Positions 45,852 through 56,200 of a stretch of 64,000 bases of DNA are shown piece by piece. The DNA comes from Peronospora farinosa (lineage: Eukaryota > Oomycota > Peronosporomycetes > Peronosporales > Peronosporaceae), in assembly GCA_947646735.1 (NCBI GenBank), contig CANTFK010000966.1:1-64000 (forward strand). Direction: 5' to 3'. A model generated the notes under the pieces. It was not told where the DNA came from. It ran no database searches and saw only the letters and a list, made by a program, of their open reading frames with translations. Within the stretch, counting starts at the first letter, position 1, and each line of letters starts with the position of its first letter. Position numbers and translations under genes: made by a program.

Positions 45852-46209
45852 GATGAAATGGTGTTTTGTTTAAACGCTTTTTGGGTTTCGTTTTAATACG
45901 TTTTAACGCAGAAACAGGCAAAACGGTGATCGTATTACAGCAGAGAGGTAATGCTGAAATGGATAAGACGAATAGAACTGAGTTCTCAGTGCAGGTGGTT
46001 TGATACTGTCCCTGTGCATGTACGCAATAGTTCAAGGCTTTTATGACATGCAAAAAGTGTATTCAAGTTACAGGCAAACGATGGGGAGGGAGGAGGAGGG
46101 AGAAAAGTGCAAAAGAATTCTTCATCGTCCAGAAATTCCCCATCGTCAAAAGCTATTGCTGTACCCATTACAAGTCGACTCGACAACTTAATGACGTCGA
46201 TCGGCATGT
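45852..46209. other. Intergenic, no gene seen
   Basis: This region lies between the SF3A1 start and the 3' end of the Cys-rich gene. No feature recognised. Confidence 0.5.
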
Positions 46210-47076
46210 TTAGACGCGGTCCATGGTCTGATCTGGCACTTCAAAGGCCTTCTCACGCTCACGAAGCTCTACGTTCACTTGAGCGGTCATACAGCCCTGC
46301 GTAGAGGCGTACGTGCACTGCGCGATGCAGTTCAAGATGTCGGCGCATTCACTGAGCTCCGAGATACAAATCGAGAGTAGATTGCAAATGCAGCTGGCCA
46401 ACTGGATACAATTGTTACATCGCTACGAACATCAACCACAATCATCACAACAGTAACACCTTGTTAGTAGAGAGCTCTTTATCGTTAACAAAACTTGGTC
46501 AACAGCACGTACGATAATGCGATTGTCCCACTTGTCTGGCTGCAGACGATAACGGTCCATGACCATCATACGCGTGGCAGAAACTGCACAGCCATTGCAA
46601 CAGAAAGCCTAGAAAGCAGCAACAAAGACCATCATCATCATCCACAAGAAAAGAGCATCAGTCACCTCTTCTACCCCCGTCGTAAAAAGCATCACGACGT
46701 CCTGACCTCAAGACACAAGCAGCCATTGGGACAACTGGACTCGCCGCAGCGACCAGAGCGTACACAGGGCACAATGCCATCCATGTAACCCTGACAGCAC
46801 GTGTAATTGCTCATATCATAATTAAGCGCCTTTCGACGGATAATGACTTGTGCACAACAGGGACAGAGACACGAACCCAAACAACCTACAGAGTCATACA
46901 TGTTAAGACCTTGCTATCTTTTTACAGTAGATAATAGAAAGAGAAAGAAAGAAAGCAATCATAAACATACACAAAGGATCGGCACCGGGGGCCTGCATCA
47001 TGCCCACATGAAATGCCCCGGGGTTGTTCTTGCGCACATCGTTTTCCACTGGCTCACTCGAACACAAGATGCACAT
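46210..47076 (-). CDS. Conserved Cys-rich protein of unknown function
   Basis: Four exons: 47076-46971, 46885-46707, 46608-46513 and 46422-46210, giving 197 residues. The start MCILCSSEPVENDVRKNNPG leads into NPGAFHVGMMQAPGADPL, then CCLGSCLCPCCAQVIIRRKA, YTCCQGYMDG, CGESSCPNGCLCLEAFCCN, and a helical C-terminal half (CIQLASCICNLLSICISELS, QGCMTAQVNVEL). About 30 cysteines, many in CC and CxC pairs next to hydrophobic runs, recall the PLAC8-like style of membrane-associated Cys-rich proteins. I recognise the family as one shared by protists, but not its function. The Cys pairs could carry palmitoylation or bind metal; that is inference. Confidence 0.85.
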
Positions 47077-47464
47077 TATAACAAAAGAGAGGGAAAACGA
47101 GGAAGAGGAGGAAAAGGAGGAAGAAGAAGAGAAATTTCAATTGTGTACTGAACTCTTTTTTGAAAAATGAGGAAAAGCAGTTGACAAAAATACAAATAAA
47201 ACAGCTACCATGTCGCATAGGATCCGTGTGGTTTACATTATATACATATATATATATATATATATACGGTACACTGTACCACCTCAAGGGCGGACAACGT
47301 CCCTTTAAAAGAGAAACTCAATTTCGACAAAGAGATAGATAGATAGACAGCTCTCGACTTGGACGGAAGAATCGCTCTCGCTCTCGCTCTCTCTTTTCTC
47401 TCTCTCTCTCTGTCCTATTGGAGAAATCATCTCTGAGACTTGAAACTACTAACATATCTAGTCC
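47077..47464. promoter_or_regulatory. Divergent promoter region with microsatellites
   Basis: The region between the Cys-rich gene (-) and the formin gene (+) has an AT run (about 47240-47266), GATA units (47334-47347) and two CT-rich tracts (47372-47393 and 47395-47412). A CT-rich leader before an oomycete start codon is common. No defined core element was identified. Confidence 0.4.
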
Positions 47465-50400
47465 ATGTGGCGTAAGCGCCGCGGCTCGATGAGCAGCGGT
47501 AGCAATACAGCGCGAGATTCCCCGAGTCCAATGCCTTTTACTTCACTTACAAGCACTCCATCTTCCATATCGATGACGACTACAAGTCCATTCTTTGGTA
47601 GTGATCCCAATGCTACCGATCGTGTCCTTATTTTTCGTCTTGAAGTCCCAACACCTGGTCCATTAGGTCTTGATTTACGAGCACGACATATTGAACGGGA
47701 CAAACCTCAACGTGGGGCTGTTGTGAAAGGATTTCGTCCACTTGAAGGTGGTAAACCAGGTTACGTGGAATCGACTGGTCGTGTGAAAATGGGTGATATT
47801 CTGCAGGTTTTACATGAAACTCCAATTGATGATATGCCCTTTGAACAGATTGTCAAACATGCGATACAATTACAAAAAGACGCGACGGTCTGGCCATTGT
47901 CAATGGAATTTCGACGTGAACCAGAGAAAAATGAAAGCAACACTCAAGCAGCGGCTTCGTCATCGACAAAACCACGACGGAACAGTTTTTTTCGATCGTC
48001 GATTTCCATGTCAAATCCTGTGCAGGATGGAAACTTTAACGAGAAATTACAGTACTTTCGTGGCTTTTTTGCGACGAGGATACCTACTGGTGGTGCTGCA
48101 CTCAAGGAAAAGGAGAAACCACCTAAGCCACAGAGATGGGAGACGGTGGATGAAATGTACCGGGAGTTGATGTCGAAGCGTGGAGTGCCAGAGGACGTCA
48201 TGGACGAACTCATTCGGATTGAGTCGCTCGAAACCAAGTGGCACGTCGTTTGGTACGCCCAGCAAAATGATAATGAGGATAATACAAAATCAAACGCAAC
48301 CCAGGCTGAGAAGTTTGCAGAGAATTTGGTAGAGCTGAAATGGGATAACAAAGGCTTGAAAGACCTTGAGACGCTCCGTGCCAAATTATCGATTGCGTCG
48401 ACTGACTGGCTCGAAGCTTTTTTGGCGCATTTTGGGTTGGACTATCTTACGATGAAACTTCCTGATCCGTCTCCATTCCCGATCGAGCATTCCAAGCACG
48501 AAAAAGCTACGCGCGTGTGCGAGGTAATTCTACGGATCTTGCGGTCACTTACTCATTTTACAGCAGGTGTGGAGGCAATCACCAACACACCAGGACTTGT
48601 TAAGCGAGTGGCCCTGTGCTTCCATACGGAAAATGGAGACGTGAAGAAATATACACTGCAGCTGCTTGGAATTGTGTGCTACAATAGCGCGGAGGGGCAT
48701 GCCGCTGTTATTGAAGCGTTTGACCACTATAAGGAAACAAAAGGCGAGAATATTCGCTTTAGCTGTTTGCGGGATGCGCTCAAATCGACGCGGTACTCGT
48801 TGGTATTCAAGGAAGATGTGCTGAGTTTTGTGAATATTATTGTAAACAAGGCCATTCGATTGGAAGACCGATTAGCGATTCGTTCCGACTTTATGGCGCT
48901 CAAGATGGCTGGTTATTTTGAAGAAATCCGGGCCAAATCTCTAGCTGTACAGCGCACAAAGTATCCTCTCGCTAGTTCTGCTACTACCGTGTTGCCCGAA
49001 GAAGGGTCTAATGGAGCAATATCTCCGGTCTCTGGCGCTCCGATGACTCCCTCACCGATTCCAAACAAGCATATTGCAAAGAATACACCGTCGCCTGTTT
49101 TGAGCAGCCGGTCCTCAGGATCACCTGTCACTGGGCGGGGAATGTGCATAGGAACCCCTGTCACTAAACTCGACTCCTTGAAGGCTCTCGGTGGAAAACG
49201 ATCCTCGATTCGAAAGGGCAGGGATGATCAAAGCGGCACCCGCCATTCAGTAAGCAAGAGCGCACCACCATCTCCTATAGATCGAGAAATGGCATCACTT
49301 TCTCCTGATGGTGCCATATCCCGTTCATCGCTTCCTCTGGATATCAAGGGTGCGCATCGATTTGGAAATGGAGGGAATAGCATCATCAGCAGCTCGGTCA
49401 CGCAGCTTCGGAATCAGCTGGACAACATGGAGAAACAAATCGATGTGTTCGAGCAGTTCATGGAGGATGACCGGAAGGACACGATTTATGAGCAAACAGA
49501 TCTGGCCTCAGTAGACAGTGTGTACCGATCTCTATTCGACAGTGTGACGAACGATCCTGAGCTTCAAGCATGTTTTCTGTCGATTTTACAGCAATTACTC
49601 TTTATTCCAGGCGATCGCGTGATTGGGAAGGAGATGTGGGCAATGTCGGAAAAGGTTGTAAAGCAAATCACGCTATTAGCTCCGGTCGAGGAAGTACGCA
49701 ACTTTGATCTCGGATACGACGACCGCAAGACGTTGTTAAAGATGCGAGACCGCTATGCACAGTTTTTACAGAGGTGTGCCGATGAAGATCCTGCGTTTCA
49801 CTTTCGTATGGGTCCGATTATTTTGATTGATAATATGGATCGGGATCATGACGACCTTGCGCTTTCAGATGCGACAGCAGAGGAAACTGACGAGGAAGAT
49901 GCACCTTTGCGTGTGGCTGCACATGATCACCCGGAGTTGATGAAATATTTCAAAATCCTCAAGATGGGAATGCCAATGGAACATGTACAACTCAAGATGA
50001 GAAGCGAAATGCAAACCTTCGATCCATCGATTTTGGAAACTCCTGACAAGTTGGTCCAGCTTTCGAAACCGGATGGAGAAACGGAGGTGAAGGGAACACG
50101 AGCTGATGGACATAAAAAGTATGCGAAGTTCTTTAAGCTGAAGAAAATGGGCATGCCGTTGCCACAGATCCAGCTAAAAATGTCTGCAGAGGGACTTGAC
50201 GGCTCGATTTTGGAGACGCCAGAACTCCTGCTTGACGATGACTGTAACGAAGTAAAAAAGGATGCAACTGATACAGGTTTTGCTGGTGTTCCAGTAAAGG
50301 AGCACGAGAAGTATGCTAAATTCTTCAAGCTGCTAAAAATGGGAATGCCTCTTGAGCATGTCCAGGTCAAGGCATCATCGGAAGGACTGGATGCAACTTT

Positions 50401-52999
50401 ATTGAGCACACCTAATCAACTTTTGGACGAGGAAGGCAAAGCGATCGTAGCTGGTCGATTGGATCAACCGCCGCGGGGAATCCCTGTGAAAGATCACAAA
50501 AAATTTGCCAAGTTTTTCAAGTTGATGAAGATGGGTATGCCGCTGGAACAATTTAAGCTAAAAGCGTCTGCGGAGGGATTGGACGGCGACTTGCTGTTGA
50601 CCCCAGATGTCCTTTTACATGAAGATGGAAGCAGGTTTGTCGCAGGGGTGGTTGTGAAAGGAGTTCCAGTGAAGGAGCACGAGAAGTTCTCCAAGTTCTT
50701 TAAGCTAATGAAGATGGGAATGCCGCTTGAACATATCAAAGTGAAAGCGTCAGCTGAAGGCTTGGATGGTGAATTGATTTCTACTCCTGATGTGCTAGTA
50801 GACGAGGATGGAAAGAAAGTGGAGGCAGCTACGGAGCAGCCGAAGGGCATACCCGTGAAGGACCACGAAAATTTTGTCAAATTCTTCAAGCTTTTGAAGA
50901 TGGGGATGCCCATGGATCACGTGAAGTCAAAGTTGTCGTCTGAGGGTCTTGATGCCAACCTGTTAGAAACACCCGACAAGCTGGTTGACAAGGACGGAAA
51001 GGCAATGAAGGATGAGGTACCCGTTGTGAAGGCCATACCTGTAAAAGAGCACGATAAGTTTGCCAAATTTTTCAAGCTGATAAAAATGGGTATGCCACTA
51101 GCCCACATCAAGCTTAAGGCAGTGTCGGAGGGACTGGACGGTAACCTTCTCGACACACCTGACAAGTTGGTAGACGGGGATGGAAAGGAAATCAAGGTAG
51201 GTGGCGGGAAGATGGTGAAGGCATCGGAACACCAGAGCTACGTTAAGTATTTTGCGCTATTGAAGATGGGCATGCCGCGTCCACAGCTCGAGCTGAGGAT
51301 GAGCGCGGAGTCGTTGGACCCGAAAGTATTAGACACACCCGATGCGATGATCTCGGAGGTTTTGTCTGCTGCTACAGCTTCAAAGGCACCGGCGAAACTT
51401 GTCGTGACGGGACCTCCCAAGCCTAAGCTTCGGAACTTGTATTGGGAAGCAGTTAAGAACGAGGAGACTGCTGGTACGATTTGGGAAAATTTTGTGGAAG
51501 AGGGAAAGAAGAAGAATGATGTTGCAGCGCCAGCCGGTCCGCCAAGCGTTGGGGATCTGTTTGCTGTACGATCAAAGGCACAGAAGCCCACACCCACAGC
51601 ACCGAAGAAGGACGTTTTGGACAAATTTGTTGACCAACTATCAGATATATTTGCGAATAAGCCTGCTAAAGCAAAGGAATCAGAGACGAAGAAACCCATG
51701 AGGCGGCGAGCACCAACTCGTGTCGCATTGATAGATGCGAAGCGCGCGAATAATATAGGTATCATGCTGGCACGTTTTCGACTGCCGTACTACAAGCTTC
51801 GAAATGCTGTGCTGCTGGTCGACAAGGAGCTTCTCTCTGTTGAGCGGGTATCTTCGCTTCTTCAATTCGCCCCAGAAGGCGAAGAGCTGGATGCGATACA
51901 AGGTTACACGGGTGATCCTAAGCTTCTGGGTGATGCGGAGCAGTACTTCCGTGAGATGATGTGCATTCCGCGGTTAACGACTCGGTTACAAGCAATCCAT
52001 GCTACGTGGCAGTTTGACTCGTACGTCGAAGAACAACGCAAGCTGATGGAGTCTGTTTTGAATGCGTGTCGCGAGTTGCAAGCTTGCGATGCTTTAAAGG
52101 AGATATTCCGCGTTGTGCTGTCACTAGGAAACGCTTTGAACGATGGTACATCGCGTGGTGGAGCAAAAGGTTTTCGTTTGAGCATATTGCTCAAGCTGAA
52201 CCAGGTGAAGGCAGCGGATAACTCAATCAATCTACTGAACTACGTCGCCAAGGTATTACGTGCGAAAGACCCAGCTATCCTTGATTTTGACAAGAGTCTG
52301 CCGTCTGTCGAGAGCGCAAGCCGTGTCACCATACAGGTGCTAAAGGCAGGTGAAAGTGCAGTGCGTAAAGCTGCGAATTTAATATGCAACGAGCTGGAGG
52401 TGCATGCGAAATTACCAGAAAAAGAGTATCCACAGCCTGATGTTGTGCCAGAGTCGGAGCACGAACCGATAAAGATTTCCGATCGTTTCCAAGACGTTGT
52501 GAATCCCATTGCTGTCCGTGCAAAAATGACTTCGGAGCAAATAGCAAAAGACCTGGAAAACGTGACGAAACGATTTGAAGAGACGGCCTCGTATTATGGT
52601 GAAGACCCTTCAAGTCCTGATTCTGGACCTGATGCGTTTTTTTCTATTTTTTACTCCTTTGCCAAGGTCCTTCAGTCCGCTGATCGTGACAATGAGCGCA
52701 AACGAATTGCCGAAGAACGAAAAATTCGTCGTGAGGAGGAGACACGAAAACGGTTGGAAGAGCTCAAACTGAAGAAGAAAAAGAGTAGTTTTGCAACGTT
52801 GAAGACGGGTGATGTGGATGATATTGTGTCTAAGATTCGAGCCAAACGTGTCGAGGAAAAACGGCGAGAGATGCTGGCAAATGGATCAGTGGGACCTCCA
52901 ACGTCGACGGGGTCTAATCGTTCACCTTCGTGTCAATTGCAAAGTACCGGTTTAGTTACGGACTCGGAATTGCCAACACCAGCCATGGAGGCCGTATAA
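47465..52999 (+). CDS. Diaphanous-type formin with PDZ domain and eight KMGMP repeats
   Basis: A single exon of 1844 residues. Residues about 53-148 are PDZ-like (VPTPGPLGLDL, VKMGDILQVL). A GTPase-binding/FH3 armadillo region follows (about 218-490, with WHVVWYAQQ, LEAFLAHFGLDYL, VCEVILRILRSLT), then a Ser/Pro-rich linker (500-640) and a helical segment (640-750). Eight tandem repeats of 60-64 residues (820-1300) occupy the place of the usual proline-rich FH1. The FH2 actin-nucleating domain is at about 1315-1770 (PKLRNLYWEAV, GNALNDGTSRGGAKGFRLS). A DAD-like tail is present (GDVDDIVSKIRAKRVEEKRR). Autoinhibition by FH3-DAD contact and release by a Rho-type GTPase is the family model. No polyproline for profilin is visible. 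Confidence 0.92.
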   Translation: MWRKRRGSMSSGSNTARDSPSPMPFTSLTSTPSSISMTTTSPFFGSDPNATDRVLIFRLEVPTPGPLGLDLRARHIERDKPQRGAVVKGFRPLEGGKPGYVESTGRVKMGDILQVLHETPIDDMPFEQIVKHAIQLQKDATVWPLSMEFRREPEKNESNTQAAASSSTKPRRNSFFRSSISMSNPVQDGNFNEKLQYFRGFFATRIPTGGAALKEKEKPPKPQRWETVDEMYRELMSKRGVPEDVMDELIRIESLETKWHVVWYAQQNDNEDNTKSNATQAEKFAENLVELKWDNKGLKDLETLRAKLSIASTDWLEAFLAHFGLDYLTMKLPDPSPFPIEHSKHEKATRVCEVILRILRSLTHFTAGVEAITNTPGLVKRVALCFHTENGDVKKYTLQLLGIVCYNSAEGHAAVIEAFDHYKETKGENIRFSCLRDALKSTRYSLVFKEDVLSFVNIIVNKAIRLEDRLAIRSDFMALKMAGYFEEIRAKSLAVQRTKYPLASSATTVLPEEGSNGAISPVSGAPMTPSPIPNKHIAKNTPSPVLSSRSSGSPVTGRGMCIGTPVTKLDSLKALGGKRSSIRKGRDDQSGTRHSVSKSAPPSPIDREMASLSPDGAISRSSLPLDIKGAHRFGNGGNSIISSSVTQLRNQLDNMEKQIDVFEQFMEDDRKDTIYEQTDLASVDSVYRSLFDSVTNDPELQACFLSILQQLLFIPGDRVIGKEMWAMSEKVVKQITLLAPVEEVRNFDLGYDDRKTLLKMRDRYAQFLQRCADEDPAFHFRMGPIILIDNMDRDHDDLALSDATAEETDEEDAPLRVAAHDHPELMKYFKILKMGMPMEHVQLKMRSEMQTFDPSILETPDKLVQLSKPDGETEVKGTRADGHKKYAKFFKLKKMGMPLPQIQLKMSAEGLDGSILETPELLLDDDCNEVKKDATDTGFAGVPVKEHEKYAKFFKLLKMGMPLEHVQVKASSEGLDATLLSTPNQLLDEEGKAIVAGRLDQPPRGIPVKDHKKFAKFFKLMKMGMPLEQFKLKASAEGLDGDLLLTPDVLLHEDGSRFVAGVVVKGVPVKEHEKFSKFFKLMKMGMPLEHIKVKASAEGLDGELISTPDVLVDEDGKKVEAATEQPKGIPVKDHENFVKFFKLLKMGMPMDHVKSKLSSEGLDANLLETPDKLVDKDGKAMKDEVPVVKAIPVKEHDKFAKFFKLIKMGMPLAHIKLKAVSEGLDGNLLDTPDKLVDGDGKEIKVGGGKMVKASEHQSYVKYFALLKMGMPRPQLELRMSAESLDPKVLDTPDAMISEVLSAATASKAPAKLVVTGPPKPKLRNLYWEAVKNEETAGTIWENFVEEGKKKNDVAAPAGPPSVGDLFAVRSKAQKPTPTAPKKDVLDKFVDQLSDIFANKPAKAKESETKKPMRRRAPTRVALIDAKRANNIGIMLARFRLPYYKLRNAVLLVDKELLSVERVSSLLQFAPEGEELDAIQGYTGDPKLLGDAEQYFREMMCIPRLTTRLQAIHATWQFDSYVEEQRKLMESVLNACRELQACDALKEIFRVVLSLGNALNDGTSRGGAKGFRLSILLKLNQVKAADNSINLLNYVAKVLRAKDPAILDFDKSLPSVESASRVTIQVLKAGESAVRKAANLICNELEVHAKLPEKEYPQPDVVPESEHEPIKISDRFQDVVNPIAVRAKMTSEQIAKDLENVTKRFEETASYYGEDPSSPDSGPDAFFSIFYSFAKVLQSADRDNERKRIAEERKIRREEETRKRLEELKLKKKKSSFATLKTGDVDDIVSKIRAKRVEEKRREMLANGSVGPPTSTGSNRSPSCQLQSTGLVTDSELPTPAMEAV
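49922..51375 (+). repeat. Eight protein repeats in formin (KFFKLxKMGMP...SAEGLD)
   Basis: The unit is KEHEKFAKFFKLMKMGMP, then LEHIKxKASAEGLDGxLL, then TPDxLVDEDGK and a variable end. Eight units of 60-64 residues follow each other. Units 3-7 are the most alike; the first and last are diverged, as expected from internal duplication. The KMGMPxxxVxxKMxxEGLD core resembles the segment known in WASH-complex subunit CCDC53 (WASHC3) and in several protist formins. Confidence 0.9.
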
Positions 53000-53250
53000 C
53001 CGGTACGTATATGGTAGTAGGTAGTATTCGTTCGTATCAGCGTCGATGAGGATAAATAGTGGGGAATGTCCAGCTTTTGTGCAGCACAAGACAGGAAAAA
53101 TATATACCGTCAACAAACAAAAAAACAAGGTGACCCATTTTGTTTTTACTGACTGAAATGGGTCCATTCAACAGGCACTATTTATCAACCACCTTCTTTT
53201 TTTTCGTAGCCATCAACCATCTCAACTTTTTTTTTAGAAATTTGTAGATT
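53000..53250. other. Short intergenic spacer
   Basis: This spacer separates formin and MCM4, both on the + strand. It has T-rich runs and no gene. Confidence 0.5.
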
Positions 53251-53262
53251 TTTTGGCGGGAA
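53251..53262 (+). promoter_or_regulatory. E2F-like site upstream of MCM4
   Basis: TTTTGGCGGGAA lies 18 bp before the MCM4 start codon and matches the E2F/DP consensus (TTTSGCGS plus GAA). In animals and plants such sites give S-phase expression of MCM genes. Its use in oomycetes is inference. Confidence 0.6.
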
Positions 53263-53279
53263 CGTCAAGTATTTGGCAA

Positions 53280-56200
53280 ATGGATGGAAATGGGACTCCT
53301 CCGGCGACTCCGCCGTCGCCTACGAGCCCTCCGCGGCCTGCGCCTCGGTATCTAACACGTGATACCTCTGCCTCTTTGTCTTCGGATCCTCCTCTTGTAA
53401 TTTCAGCGCCTATCGATCAGCCTCCGACTCATGAACAACCTTTGTCGCCCATGTCGGCATCTGTCTCGGCCTCCGCCGTCTCTGCGTCCGCCGTGTCGGC
53501 AACAGAAATGTCAGGCCGCTTTCATTTCGCTGAGATGAGCTCGTCAGTCGACGCTACACCGGCGCCGCGGTATCTTGGACGCTATGGGTCCGTGACAGAT
53601 GATGCAGTGGGCGTAGAGGACGGCGACGACGTAGAAGCAGAACTGCGGCGCATGGCCCAGCGCCAACTGCCCCGAGGAGACTTGGGTCGACGAGAATGGA
53701 GACTTGACAGTTTCAATCCAATGGAGCAAGGGTCGCATGCCGTGAAGCCGGACGGACCGCCGTCGTCTCCCAACAGCAGCAGTAGAGGCTCCGAGATCAG
53801 CATTCGTAGCAGACGGTCTGGCATACAAGTGCCCACTCAAGCGGTACTGCCACAGCCGCCGGCATCTCCGCCCAGCTCAACGCGCTCTGTTGCTTCAGCT
53901 TCTGCGTCTGGGTCTGCGTCGGCGTATTCGCAGTTCCAGAGACAGCAACACGAGGAGCAGCAGGCCTTTTCCGGCGCAGTGGTGTGGGGTACCAACATCA
54001 GTGTGTCGGAAAGTATGGAGTTGTTTCGAGCCTTTTTGCACCAGTTCCAACCGGAAAACTATGGTGCTCAGGAGGAGCCGTACTATGTCAAGGCACTAAG
54101 AAGATTGGCGCTGACGCAGTCACTGGTGCTAGATCTCGATACGCAGCACCTGCGTCAATTTCGTGGTGCAAGAAAGCTGTATAACCAGTTAATTTTGTTC
54201 CCGCAGGTGCTGATTCGCATCCTCGATATGGTTGTGACGGAAGAGTATCAGGCGTTGTTAGCCGGCCCTGGATCTGGAGCGGGCGCTATCGACAATCTGG
54301 CTAATGTGGCTTTGCAAGTACGACCGTCTAACCTGCGCGAACTATCGTCAATGCGTCACCTGAATCCGTCCGATATTGACCAGTTGGTGTGTATAAAAGG
54401 AATGGTCACTCGTTGTAGTGGGGTGTTGCCAGATCTGAAGGAGGCATTCTTTCGCTGCGCAATGTGCCATGCTACGACACAGGTAGCTCTGGATCGTGGA
54501 CGGATCGAAGAACCTACCAGTTGCGCACACTGTTCCTCTCGGATGAGCATGGAGATGATCCATAACCGGTGTGCTTTCACGGACAAACAGATGATCAAAA
54601 TGCAGGAGACGCCCGATGCTATTCCTGAGGGCGAAACACCCTACACAGTCCTCCTGTTTGCGTTTGATGACCTCGTGGATGGTGTACGTCCTGGTGACAA
54701 GGTGGAGGTAACGGGCATTTACCGTGCAGTACCGATGCGTTCAAACTCGCGCCAGCGTGTGGTCAAATCTGTATTCAAGACGTACGTGGACGTTGTGCAC
54801 TTTCGTCGCGTGGACGAACTTACCCGGCGAGAAGAGGGTGAAAATGGCGAAAATCTCAACTCCGTTGCCGTTGAGGTAGAGGAGGTTGAGACCAGCGCGA
54901 TAGGACCGGCAGATTTTGACGTTGAAATGCCAGATGCCTCCGAAGAACATGAAGATGCCGCTACTGCAGCTGATGCCCAACAGACACGCAAGCTGGCAGC
55001 TTTTCGCCGTATCGCAGCACACCCTCGAGTGTATGAGAATCTGGCTCACTCGTTGGCACCGTCTATATGGGAGCTGGATGATGTGAAGAAAGGTATCTTG
55101 TGCATGCTTTTCGGTGGCACTCGCAAGGATGGAAGTAGCGGCAGCGTGAACGAAGACGAAAGGGAACATGAGCATGGCGGTGTGGCACCCAAGCGCAAGA
55201 GTATGCGCTCTGACATGAACGTGTTATTGTGCGGAGACCCTGGTACAGCCAAGTCACAGTTGTTGTCGTACGTGCACAAGCTGTCGCCACGGAGTATATA
55301 CACGTCCGGCAAGGGTAGTTCGGCCGTCGGTCTAACGGCTTCGCTTATCCGTGATATGGAGACAAATGACCTCGTGCTTGAGTCAGGCGCTCTGGTTCTA
55401 TCTGACGGAGGCATCTGCTGCATCGATGAGTTTGACAAGATGAGTGATTCTGCTCGCTCTGTGCTGCATGAAGTCATGGAGCAGCAGACCGTAAGTATTG
55501 CCAAGGCTGGCATCATTTGTTCCCTCAACGCACGGGCATCCATTCTAGCGTCCGCCAACCCCATCGAGTCTCGCTATAATCCGAACAAGTCAGTGGTGGA
55601 AAACGTCAACATCCTTCCTACACTGTTGTCACGGTTTGACCTCATCTACCTCATTTTGGATAAGCCACAACCGGAATCAGACCGTAAATTAGCGAAACAC
55701 ATCGTCGCACTGTACTACGACGAGGAAACACGTGTGCGTGCGCAAAACCGAGGTGGAGAGGCTGCACCTCAGCTTATTAGCATGAAGCTGCTGACTGAAT
55801 ACATTTCATATGCCAAACGGAACTGCTATCCACGGCTTTCAGCCGAGGCTCGAGACGCCCTCATCCGGGCATACTTGGACCTTCGAAGAATGGGTGGTGT
55901 CAGCGCTGCATCGGCCAAAAAAAATATCACGGCAACGCCTCGACAGCTTGAATCGCTCATCCGAATCTCCGAAGCGCTGGCAAGGTTAAAGCTGTGCGAG
56001 ACCGTGACGCGAAGTGATGTCGATGAGGCACTGCGCCTTATGAATGTGGCAACGCAGCGTGCAGCAATGGACCCGCGGACGGGCACGATTGATATGGATA
56101 TGATCAACACTGGTCACAGTGTGCTAGAGCGTGAATTGTTAGCGGATCTAGTTACTGGACTGAAGGAGATTTTGGGCGAGGCTCCGAACCAGTCGATGAC

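Noticed and set aside
53253..53279. MCM4 start at 53253 and membrane-protein start at 58451
   Set aside because: Both would begin at TTG. The first ATG codons in frame (53280 and 58484) are the sensible starts.
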